A stretch of DNA of 30,092 nt. Origin: DATKLX01 sp035542155 (GTDB lineage Bacteria > Chloroflexota > Anaerolineae > Anaerolineales > Anaerolineaceae). Shown here one piece after another: positions 7,870 to 14,268 of the stretch (position 1 is its first letter; each line of letters begins with the position of its first letter). The notes beneath the pieces are model-generated. The model saw nothing but the letters and a program-made list of their open reading frames with translations, was not told where the DNA came from and ran no database searches. A program made the position numbers and the translations under genes. The DNA lies in contig DATKLX010000049.1 in the NCBI GenBank assembly GCA_035542155.1, positions 1 to 30,092 on the forward strand. Reading direction: 5' to 3'.

Positions 7870-8519
7870 CAGGCGACGGCGAACCCCAGCGACACCACCT
7901 TCTCCTTCACGCATACGTTCATCGTCTGGTTGAAATCCAGCACCTTTTGGATCCGGATTTCCTGGCCGTTTTCCATCCCATTCTCTTCCAGAAAATGAAG
8001 GATATCTTCGTCGTCCTCGGCGAACTCGTGGATCCGCCGGATCACCAGGCGCTCGCCAACCGGGGCGCGGGTGAGGGGCATCCAGGCCGAGACGACGTCT
8101 TCGTGGCCTGGCAGCGGGTTGCCGTGCGGGCAGAGCGCCGGGTCCCCCTGCGAGCGGACCAGTGCGGCTTCGACCTCGCCGGAGACGGCGTGTTCCATCT
8201 CGTGGGCGTGTTTGTGCAGCTTCGACCAGGACAGCGATAGCTGCGAGAGCATCAGCTCGACCAGCATGTGCTTGCGCATCAGCGAGCGAGCAGCCTCGCG
8301 GCCTTGATCGGTCAGATGGGGCTCGTGGTGGGAGTCCATGGTCACCAGCCCATCGCGGACCATGCGCTTGAGAGTGGCGGTTACGGTCGGCGGGGTCACG
8401 TTAAGATGCTCAGCCAGGCGTACCCCAGGCATGTGCTCGCCGTCTCGCTCCAGCACGTACATCACACCCAGATAATCTTCCACGGTCGCGCTGATTTTAT
8501 CTTTCATTACTATTCCCAT
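7839..8519 (-). CDS. DtxR/MntR-family metal-dependent repressor
   Basis: 226 residues (222 if translation starts at the second Met, MKDKISATVEDYL). A winged helix-turn-helix (about 30-80; LAEHLNVTPPTVTATLKRM) binds DNA. A dimerisation/metal domain (about 85-145) contains RKHMLVE, HEMEHAVS and CPHGNPLP. The EH of HEMEH matches the conserved metal ligands of DtxR/MntR, and His replaces the DtxR Cys102/MntR Glu99 position. A C-terminal SH3-like FeoA-type domain covers about 155-225. It probably senses Fe(II) or Mn(II) and represses the divergent feoABC genes; overlap of TTAG/CTAA dyads with its own promoter region also suggests autoregulation. Which metal it senses cannot be settled from sequence. 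Confidence 0.92.
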   Translation of the reverse strand: MGIVMKDKISATVEDYLGVMYVLERDGEHMPGVRLAEHLNVTPPTVTATLKRMVRDGLVTMDSHHEPHLTDQGREAARSLMRKHMLVELMLSQLSLSWSKLHKHAHEMEHAVSGEVEAALVRSQGDPALCPHGNPLPGHEDVVSAWMPLTRAPVGERLVIRRIHEFAEDDEDILHFLEENGMENGQEIRIQKVLDFNQTMNVCVKEKVVSLGFAVACYMFVEPTGT

Positions 8520-8552
8520 AATATGACATTTATCACAGCGATTCGGTTCTGA

Positions 8553-8591
8553 ATTGTATATATACTAACTTGAGGGATTAGCATATACTAA
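8553..8591. promoter_or_regulatory. Candidate DtxR-type operator between dtxR and feoA
   Basis: TATACTAA at 8561-8568 recurs exactly at 8584-8591, and an inverted version, TTAGCATA, lies at 8578-8585. Together they form TATACTAA-(9)-TTAGCATA and the near-palindrome TTAGCATATACTAA (8578-8591). TTAG...CTAA ends are typical of DtxR-family operators. The first box abuts TACAAT (8558-8553, minus strand), a good -10 for the repressor gene. The position suits repression in both directions. Confidence 0.5.
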
Positions 8592-8672
8592 TAATGAACG
8601 TTGCGATCGCCTAATGGTATTATACCGGATAACCCGGCTGTAACTTTGATCTTCTAGAAAGGTGATATCTCT

Positions 8673-8912
8673 ATGCTGTCTGCTTCATTCCCGCTGGCTG
8701 AGATGAAAACCGGTGAGCAGGCCGTCCTGCATGAGATCCACGCCGACCGGGGGGTCAGGTGCCGCCTGAGTTCGCTGGGATTTACCCCCGGAGTGATGGT
8801 GGAGATGTCTCGGAATTATGGGTTTGGCCCGCTGGTGGTCATCGTGCGCGGCACTCGCGTCGCCTTGGGAAGGCAGGAAGCCAGGAGAGCCACAGTCCGC
8901 CGGAGCGTTTGA
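8673..8912 (+). CDS. feoA: FeoA ferrous-iron transport accessory protein
   Basis: A 79-residue single SH3-like FeoA domain. The signature LSSLGFTPGVMVEMSRN, then GPLVVIVRGTRVALGRQEA, is clear. It is a cytoplasmic partner needed for FeoB-mediated Fe(II) uptake. The start at 8673 has a ribosome binding site (AAAGGTGAT, 8658-8666). Its TGA stop overlaps the feoB ATG by one base, so feoA and feoB are probably coupled. Confidence 0.95.
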   Translation: MLSASFPLAEMKTGEQAVLHEIHADRGVRCRLSSLGFTPGVMVEMSRNYGFGPLVVIVRGTRVALGRQEARRATVRRSV

Positions 8913-10948
8913 TGGAATGCCATACCGCGCCCATTCCCACCCATGCCGAAGCAGCGTTCGCCGTGGGCGCGGCGACGATTGCCCTCGCCGGGCAACCCAA
9001 TATGGGCAAATCTACCTTATTCAATTTGCTGACCGGCCTCAACCAGCATGTCGGCAATTGGCCCGGGAAAACGGTCGAACACCGCGAAGGCGTCTTCAAT
9101 TATAATGACCGCCGCTATCGCCTGGTCGACCTGCCGGGCACTTACAGCCTGACCGCCAATTCCCCCGAAGAAGTCGTCGCTCGTGAATTCATCCTCCGCG
9201 AAAAACCGGACGTCGTCGTGGCCGTGGTCAGCGCGGCCAACCTGGAGCGTTCTCTCTACCTGGTCTCCGAGCTGATCTGCCTGCCCGCGCCTCTGGTCGT
9301 TGCCCTCAACATGATGGACGTGGCCGAGCAGGAGGGCATCCACGTTTCCCCGGAGATCCTCGAAGCTGCCCTCGGGGTGCCGGTGATGCCGGTCACCGCG
9401 ACCCGCGCGGCAGGGGTGAGAGAGCTCCTGGCGGAGGTCGAACGTTGCCTCCAGGGGCAGCGCCGCCTGGTGCCCCACCTCCCGGAGATCCGCTGCGACC
9501 ACCGCGAGACCATGGATGAGCTCGTTCGCCTGATGGGGGGGTTCGTCCCTGCTCCCTATCCCACCGATTGGGCGGCGATGAAGCTCCTCGAAGGCGATGG
9601 CGAGATGACCGCCCTGCTCGAAAAATCGGTCCCCGCTGACCGCTGGAACGCCGCAAACGCCTTGCTCGAAAAGCATGACGACGCGATGCTGGCGATCGCC
9701 TCCGGGCGCTACGATTGGATTGCCCACATGATGCGCGCCGCAGTCAGCCAGCCGCGCCTGGGCCAGATCAGCCTGACCGACCGCATCGACCGCTGGGCGA
9801 CTCACCCGTTCTGGGGACTGGTCATCCTGGCCGGGATCCTCGGCCTGGTCTTCTGGCTGACTTTTACCGTTGGCGCCCCCATTCAGAACTGGCTGGATAC
9901 GGCCATCGTCGTCCCGCTTGGAGGGCTGGCCGGCGGTCTGCTGGCGGGCGCCCCGACCTGGTTGCGTAGCCTGGTGGTCGACGCGATGATCGGCGGGGTG
10001 GGCTCGGTGCTCACCTTCCTGCCCATCATGGTGGTTTTCTTCGCTTCCTTTGGCTTCCTGGAAGACGTTGGCTACATGGCCCGCGCGGCTTTCGTGATGG
10101 ACAACTTCATGCACCTGATGGGGCTGCACGGGAAATCCTTCCTGCCCATCTTCCTCGGTTTTGGCTGCAACGTCCCGGCAGTGATGGGGACGCGCGTGAT
10201 CGACTCGCCTCCCGCCCGCCTGCTGACCATCCTCATTGCCCCGCTGGTGCCCTGCACGGCGCGCATGGCCGTCCTGGCCTTTATCGCCCCCGCATTTTTT
10301 GGCGCTTCCTCCATGTGGGTATCCTGGGGGCTGATCCTCCTCGCATTGGTTCTCCTGGTCCTGTCAGGGATCGTTTTCAACCGCCTCCTTTTCAAGGGCG
10401 AGCGCTCGGCCTTTATCATGGAGCTGCCCCTCTACCATGCCCCGAACGCGCGGACCATTGGCCTGCTGGTCTGGCAGCGCTCGCAAGCCTTCGTCAAGAA
10501 GGCCGGGACGATCATCCTGGCCATGTCGGTCGCGATCTGGATCCTGGCTACGCTTCCCGGTGGATCGCTGCAAACCAGCTTTCTGGCCCGGTTGGGCCAG
10601 CTCCTTGCTCCCGTCGGAGCCTGGATGGGAATGGACTGGCGGCTGACCGTGGCCTTGCTGACCAGCTTCCTGGCCAAAGAAAACTCGATCGCCACCCTGG
10701 GGGTGCTCTTTGGCAGCAGCCAGGGCGCCGGGCTGGCCCACACCCTGGCGGCGACCTACTCGCCCGCCGCCGGGCTGGCCTTCCTCACCGTGTCCATCCT
10801 CTTCATCCCTTGCGCGGCGACGGTCGCTGTCATCCGCCAGGAGACCGGGTCGTGGCGCTGGACCCTGCTCAATATCGCCTTTATGCTGGTCCTTTCGGTC
10901 GGCGCGGGCAGCGCGGTTTACGCTCTGGCAAAGGCTGTGGGGATATAA
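8912..10948 (+). CDS. feoB: Ferrous iron transporter B
   Basis: 678 residues from ATG 8912, which overlaps the feoA stop (TGATG). An open frame extends upstream to 8759 but only inside feoA, so I reject the longer start. The N-terminal G-domain has GQPNMGKS (27-34, G1), DLPGTYSL (73-80, G3) and NMMD (133-136, G4). After a helical spacer come two gate regions: GFGCNVPAVMGTR and LVPCTARMAV, where the usual Cys is kept. The C-terminal membrane part contains the FLAKENSIATLG motif. It is the GTP-dependent Fe(II) importer in the inner or only membrane. Length is slightly below that of E. coli FeoB (773). Confidence 0.97.
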   Translation: MECHTAPIPTHAEAAFAVGAATIALAGQPNMGKSTLFNLLTGLNQHVGNWPGKTVEHREGVFNYNDRRYRLVDLPGTYSLTANSPEEVVAREFILREKPDVVVAVVSAANLERSLYLVSELICLPAPLVVALNMMDVAEQEGIHVSPEILEAALGVPVMPVTATRAAGVRELLAEVERCLQGQRRLVPHLPEIRCDHRETMDELVRLMGGFVPAPYPTDWAAMKLLEGDGEMTALLEKSVPADRWNAANALLEKHDDAMLAIASGRYDWIAHMMRAAVSQPRLGQISLTDRIDRWATHPFWGLVILAGILGLVFWLTFTVGAPIQNWLDTAIVVPLGGLAGGLLAGAPTWLRSLVVDAMIGGVGSVLTFLPIMVVFFASFGFLEDVGYMARAAFVMDNFMHLMGLHGKSFLPIFLGFGCNVPAVMGTRVIDSPPARLLTILIAPLVPCTARMAVLAFIAPAFFGASSMWVSWGLILLALVLLVLSGIVFNRLLFKGERSAFIMELPLYHAPNARTIGLLVWQRSQAFVKKAGTIILAMSVAIWILATLPGGSLQTSFLARLGQLLAPVGAWMGMDWRLTVALLTSFLAKENSIATLGVLFGSSQGAGLAHTLAATYSPAAGLAFLTVSILFIPCAATVAVIRQETGSWRWTLLNIAFMLVLSVGAGSAVYALAKAVGI

Positions 10949-10949
10949 G

Positions 10950-11186
10950 ATGCTCAAACAACTGCTGGCCGAGATCCAAAAAGGAGGCACGCTTCAACCG
11001 GCGGTCCTCGCCGCGCGGCTGAACGTCAGCGTGGGGCTCGTCGAGATGATGCTCGCCGACCTGGAACGGCGCGGCTTCCTCTCCCGCCTGGACTCGAGCT
11101 GCGGCGACCGCTGCGGCGGCTGCTCCCTGGCTGGCTCGTGTGGGATCAGCGTCCGCTATCTTGTGACCACCCCGGAATCATGGTAA
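10950..11186 (+). CDS. feoC: FeoC-like Fe-S helix-turn-helix protein
   Basis: A 78-residue winged-helix protein starting one base after the feoB stop. The helix-turn-helix (about 14-45; TLQPAVLAARLNVSVGLVEMML) is followed by four cysteines, C51-x3-C55-x2-C58-x5-C64, as in FeoC proteins that bind an oxygen-sensitive [4Fe-4S] cluster. FeoC is thought to act on FeoB stability or as a regulator. The cysteine spacing differs slightly from the Klebsiella protein but all four are present. It completes a feoABC operon. Confidence 0.88.
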   Translation: MLKQLLAEIQKGGTLQPAVLAARLNVSVGLVEMMLADLERRGFLSRLDSSCGDRCGGCSLAGSCGISVRYLVTTPESW

Positions 11187-11224
11187 AATCCCTTGGCCTG
11201 GGAGGCGGTGCGTTCCCGGATCCT

Positions 11225-11309
11225 GGAGGGATGGCCGAGTGGCTTAAGGCGCCTGTCTTGAAAACAGGTGTGGGGCAACCCACCGTGGGTTCGAATCCCT
11301 CTCCCTCCG
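11225..11309 (+). tRNA. tRNA-Ser (anticodon TGA)
   Basis: The acceptor arms GGAGGGA (11225-11231) and TCCCTCC (11302-11308) pair fully, with discriminator G at 11309. The anticodon stem CCTGT/ACAGG encloses the loop CTTGAAA, giving anticodon TGA (reads UCA and other UCN codons). A long variable arm, as expected for class II serine tRNA, precedes GGTTCGAATCC. CCA is not encoded. The T-stem appears to contain one T-T mismatch. Confidence 0.92.
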
Positions 11310-11318
11310 CCTGCTATC

Positions 11319-11390
11319 ATTTTCGATTTTAGATTTTCCATTTTCAATTGGGTTTCAAAATCGAAAATCGAAAATAGGAAAATCGAAAAT
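11319..11390. repeat. AAAATCGAAAAT repeat cluster between the tRNA genes
   Basis: Three direct copies of AAAATCGAAAAT lie at 11357-11368, 11364-11375 (overlapping) and 11379-11390. One inverted copy, ATTTTCGATTTT, is at 11319-11330. The region is much richer in A/T than its surroundings and could fold as a 12-bp stem in the transcript. Confidence 0.65.
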
Positions 11391-11396
11391 TCCCTT

Positions 11397-11488
11397 GGGG
11401 AGGTGCCAGAGAGGCCGATTGGGCTCGCCTGCTAAGTGAGTGCTGGGGAATAACTCAGCCGCGGGTTCGAATCCCGCCCTCCCCGCCA
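11397..11488 (+). tRNA. tRNA-Ser (anticodon GCT)
   Basis: The acceptor arms GGGGAGG (11397-11403) and CCTCCCC (11478-11484) pair fully. The discriminator is G at 11485 and CCA is encoded at 11486-11488. The anticodon stem CTCGC/GTGAG (one G-T pair) encloses the loop CTGCTAA, giving anticodon GCT for AGC/AGU codons. A long variable arm and GGTTCGAATCCC confirm a class II serine tRNA. It lies 87 bases after the TGA isoacceptor. Confidence 0.93.
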
Positions 11489-11496
11489 GAAAAAAC

Positions 11497-11521
11497 AGCC
11501 TGCCGCAAGCGGGCTTTTTTT
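11497..11521 (+). terminator. Intrinsic terminator after the tRNA-Ser genes
   Basis: AGCCTGC (11497-11503), loop CGCAA, GCGGGCT (11509-11515) form a 7-bp stem with one G-T pair, followed by a run of seven T (11515-11521). It begins nine bases after the encoded CCA. Confidence 0.85.
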
Positions 11522-11654
11522 CTACTCCAGCCGCGGGGCCCTCGCCCAGCATCCCCGCAAGGGGGCATCGAGGGACTGCCGTCGAATCCCGCCTCGCTGG
11601 TGTAAATCCGCACATATCCAGAGGTTTTGACCCGCCGGTGGTTAAGAGGTCAGG

Positions 11655-11876
11655 TTACCCTTCTCCGCTGTGCTCAAAGTTTGCTCTGAGGATCTGCATC
11701 CCCAGGTCATGCATCAGTTGGAGGAGCCCCAAGATGGCAGCCTGGTCGAGTACTTTCCCCTGGACGAGTGTGCACTGGTTCCCTTGGGGGGTAAACTGGT
11801 ACTCTCCGATTTGTTCTAACCAGTCGGGGGAAAAAAGACCGTTGACCCAAATTTCGATTATATATGCTGGTTTCAT
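11655..11876 (-). CDS. Small conserved-type protein, unknown function
   Basis: 73 residues from ATG 11876, which has GGAAG six bases upstream; an in-frame TTG at 11888 is a weaker alternative. The pattern YIIEIWVNG, W, then T-L-V-Q-G-K-V-L-D-Q-A-A-I-L-G-L-L and DLGMQIL gives a beta-beta-beta-alpha outline. The protein at 25283-25531 shares Y-x-I, G-x-L, W, T-x-L-x-G, DQ-x-A, GLL and DL at matching spacing, so the two are paralogues. I recall similar short proteins in Chloroflexi but know no function. Like its paralogue, it lies downstream of a MalT-type LuxR regulator, here only a remnant (12079-12357). Confidence 0.7.
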   Translation of the reverse strand: MKPAYIIEIWVNGLFSPDWLEQIGEYQFTPQGNQCTLVQGKVLDQAAILGLLQLMHDLGMQILRANFEHSGEG

Positions 11877-11998
11877 CGCTGCTTCCAATTCAAGTATCTG
11901 AAATCTGCCAGGTTGGCGGTTGGCCTGATTGTGCTAACCATTCAGGCCCCCGGAATTGGCCCTGTATTCATACGATACTCTTTTTGAATAGGCGCAGC

Positions 11999-12046
11999 AT
12001 CTACCCCCGGGTAGATTCAAATCAGCGCCGTGCGGAATCTACCCCC
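11999..12046. promoter_or_regulatory. Candidate operator: palindrome plus repeat box upstream of the small protein
   Basis: ATCTACCC (11999-12006), CC, GGGTAGAT (12009-12016) is a perfect 8-bp dyad. A second half-copy, GAATCTACCCCC, lies at 12035-12046. On the minus strand these read as GGGGGTAGAT boxes, 123-170 bases upstream of the ATG at 11876. They resemble the GAATAnCCCC boxes at 24379-24412 in front of the other locus of this kind. Confidence 0.35.
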
Positions 12047-12078
12047 TGTGAACCGGCGGCGAGAATCTGGTTCGGCGA

Positions 12079-12357
12079 TTATTCCTTGATCAGGTTTAGT
12101 TCTTTCGCGCGGCGTACGGCCTGCACTCGCGTTTCGACATCCAGTTTTCGAAAGAGAGTGTTGATATGGGTCTTAACGGTGCCAATAGAAATATACAGCT
12201 TTTTTGAAATTTCGGCATTGCTCAACCCATCCACAACATAGCCAAGTACCTCGATCTCTTTCGGGCTAAGAGTTTCCACCAACCCGTATTCGGTGCCCTT
12301 CACAGGCTGGAGCAGCGGCTGCTCTCGGCCCTGCTGCGACTTGAAGGCGGGGGAACT
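12079..12357 (-). pseudogene. 3' remnant of a MalT-type LuxR regulator
   Basis: The open frame (stop at 12079; upstream TGA at 12360-12358) encodes about 92 residues. The last 66 are a complete LuxR helix-turn-helix: LSPKEIEVLGYVVDGLSNAEISKKL, then GTVKTHINTLFRKLDV. It aligns with the C-terminus of the full-length regulator at 21669-24362. The preceding PAFKSQQGREQPLLQP looks like the linker that follows the TPR region in MalT-type proteins, but the roughly 800-residue ATPase/TPR part is missing. A GTG at 12303 could start a 74-residue stand-alone DNA-binding protein, so a reduced but expressed product is not excluded. Confidence 0.65.
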
Positions 12358-12619
12358 TCAACTTTCGCTCGAAAAATTGCTTGAAGCGCCATAGGGTCGA
12401 ATAATCCTTTTCTACTGGAGAATAAAAACAAATTCTGGAAGATTTCGGGCCAATCCGTGCGCCTCTACCATAATTATGCCTGATCCTTTGAAAAGTTCCC
12501 GGTTGTCCCGGCCCGAATCCACCCGGGCAATCCACCCCAGGGAGGATGCGCCTCCACCTTTGATTTCTTATGATAAGGATGAAATCGTAAATCGAACTTT
12601 TCAGAACCTGGAGGAAAAA
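12358..12619. other. Non-coding gap between LuxR remnant and Lnt-like gene
   Basis: I see no gene here. A frame open through 12476-12619 continues into the Lnt-like gene but lacks family-like sequence and a ribosome binding site. The gap probably contains the promoter of the downstream gene and sequence left when the LuxR gene lost its 5' part. Confidence 0.5.
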
Positions 12620-14245
12620 ATGAACACAACCCTGAGCGGCTCGACCGTCGCTCCTCATCCGCGAAACATCTCTCCCATTCGGGATCGCCTCTCTTTTCTC
12701 TGGCTAATCCTGGGCTTTGGCTTCCTGCTCTTCTCGAATGGGATGCAGATCGTTCCCATCGCCACCTGGATCGGGCCGGTTTTCTTGCTGCGCTTCATCC
12801 GCACGCAAAAAGCCTGGCTGGGCCTGTTGCTCGGCTTCATCGCCAACGGGGCAGCCTTCACCATTTACTGGCGGCCGGCTTTCCTGGATGCTGGCGAAAT
12901 GTTTACCCTGGCCAGCATCATCTTCGCCCTATTTTTTTTCATTCCATACATCATTGATCGCTTGCTCAAGCCGTGTATCCCTGGTTTTGCCGGCACGTTG
13001 ATCCTACCCACCGCCTTCGTCGCCGCCGAATATTTGCTCCATCTGATCAACCCGCTCCCGCTGGGGACTTTCTTTCTGCTGCCTTACACACAGAGCGACA
13101 ATCTCCCCCTGCTGCAGATCATGTCCATCACCGGCATGTGGAGCATCACTTTCTTGATCATCTGGTTTGCCTCCGTGGTCAATTATGCCTGGGAAGGCGG
13201 CTTCGAACCGCGCCAGGTTGGCAAGGGTGTGGTTTTCTACACCGTAATCCTGGTAGGCGTGCTGGCCTTTGGCGGGTTGCGCCTGGCCCTCTTCCGCCCC
13301 ACCGGACCGACCGTACAGGTCGCGGCCCTGACCACCAACGTCAACAAAGAGGTTCTCCCCGAACCAGACTCGGAGATGGATCAACGCCTGGGCAGCGGAA
13401 ACCTGACTGAAGCTGACCGCCGGGAGATGACCGAAAAAATGAACGAGATCAATACCGATCTCATCACCCGTACCCGCCAGCAGGCCAAAGCCGGCGCCAA
13501 GATCATCACCTGGACTGAATACAACGCCGAAACCTGGAGCGACAGTGAAGCCCAATTCCTGGAGCAGGCCAAACAGGTCGCCCGTGAAGAGCAAATCTAT
13601 CTGGTCTTTCCCCTCATTGTGATCGAGCCGGACGTTGCCAAACGCCCCGCCCCAGAGACGGAGTGGGTCAATAAATCGGTCATGATCACCCCACAAGGCG
13701 AAATCGCCTATCAATATGTCAAGCACAACCTGCTCGTGGGACCTGAAAGCGATCACGCGCTGCGCGGGCCGCGGGTGATAGACTCCATCGACACGCCCTA
13801 CGGGAAGCTAGCCAGCGAAATCTGCCTGGACATGGAATACCCCGATTTCAACCGGCTGGCTGGTCAGCAGGGGGTAGACATCATGCTCTCGGGCGCAATC
13901 GACGGCACCCCCTCCACTCAAGGCAACCCGCTCCACTCGACGATGGCTTCTTTCCGCACGATCGAAGAGGGCTTTTCGCTGGCGCGCGGCGGCTTCTTCG
14001 GCGCCAACATCGTGGTCGACTACCAGGGGCGGACGCTCGGGTCGGTTAACCACTACACCGCCGGAGATCGTACCGTGGTCGGTAAAGTCCCGGTGAAAGG
14101 CATCAAGACCTTATACTCTACCCTGGGTGATTTCTTCCCCTGGACCTGTATCATCATGTTGGGAGTGCTGACAGTCTTCGCTCTGGTGCGCGGCCTGGTC
14201 CGCCAGCCCCAACTGACGCTCACAGCCGAACCATCCCGTCATTAG
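12620..14245 (+). CDS. Nitrilase-domain membrane acyltransferase, Lnt-like
   Basis: 541 residues from ATG 12620, chosen for TGGAGG at 12609-12614; an upstream open frame to 12476 is rejected. The N-terminal half has about six membrane segments (about 25-220). The C-terminal half is a carbon-nitrogen hydrolase domain with the E-K-C triad: Glu300 in ITWTEYN, Lys368 in YVKHNLLVGPES and Cys402 in SEICLDMEYPDF. A last membrane helix lies at about 505-530. This is the layout of apolipoprotein N-acyltransferase, which adds the third acyl chain to lipoproteins at the outer face of the cytoplasmic membrane. The K-to-C spacing (34) is shorter than in E. coli (52), so another acyl- or amide-transferring role is possible. 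Confidence 0.8.
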   Translation: MNTTLSGSTVAPHPRNISPIRDRLSFLWLILGFGFLLFSNGMQIVPIATWIGPVFLLRFIRTQKAWLGLLLGFIANGAAFTIYWRPAFLDAGEMFTLASIIFALFFFIPYIIDRLLKPCIPGFAGTLILPTAFVAAEYLLHLINPLPLGTFFLLPYTQSDNLPLLQIMSITGMWSITFLIIWFASVVNYAWEGGFEPRQVGKGVVFYTVILVGVLAFGGLRLALFRPTGPTVQVAALTTNVNKEVLPEPDSEMDQRLGSGNLTEADRREMTEKMNEINTDLITRTRQQAKAGAKIITWTEYNAETWSDSEAQFLEQAKQVAREEQIYLVFPLIVIEPDVAKRPAPETEWVNKSVMITPQGEIAYQYVKHNLLVGPESDHALRGPRVIDSIDTPYGKLASEICLDMEYPDFNRLAGQQGVDIMLSGAIDGTPSTQGNPLHSTMASFRTIEEGFSLARGGFFGANIVVDYQGRTLGSVNHYTAGDRTVVGKVPVKGIKTLYSTLGDFFPWTCIIMLGVLTVFALVRGLVRQPQLTLTAEPSRH

Positions 14246-14268
14246 GAATATACCCCTGAATGCTCATA

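Noticed and set aside
8759..8911. N-terminal extension of FeoB
   Set aside because: Lies entirely within feoA in another frame, with no conserved residues; ATG 8912 in the TGATG overlap is better.
9017..10129. 370-codon antisense frame over feoB
   Set aside because: His/Gln/Gly-rich shadow product typical of antisense frames; feoB motifs are unambiguous.
11156..11615. Small minus-strand ORFs over the tRNA genes
   Set aside because: Peptides such as GRGIRTHGGLPH and AGRAGFEPAAELF are translations of antisense tRNA, a well-known annotation artefact.
11522..11654. A third, degenerate tRNA-like segment (GTCGAATCCCGCC near 11580)
   Set aside because: Only a T-loop-like string is present; no acceptor or anticodon arms could be folded.
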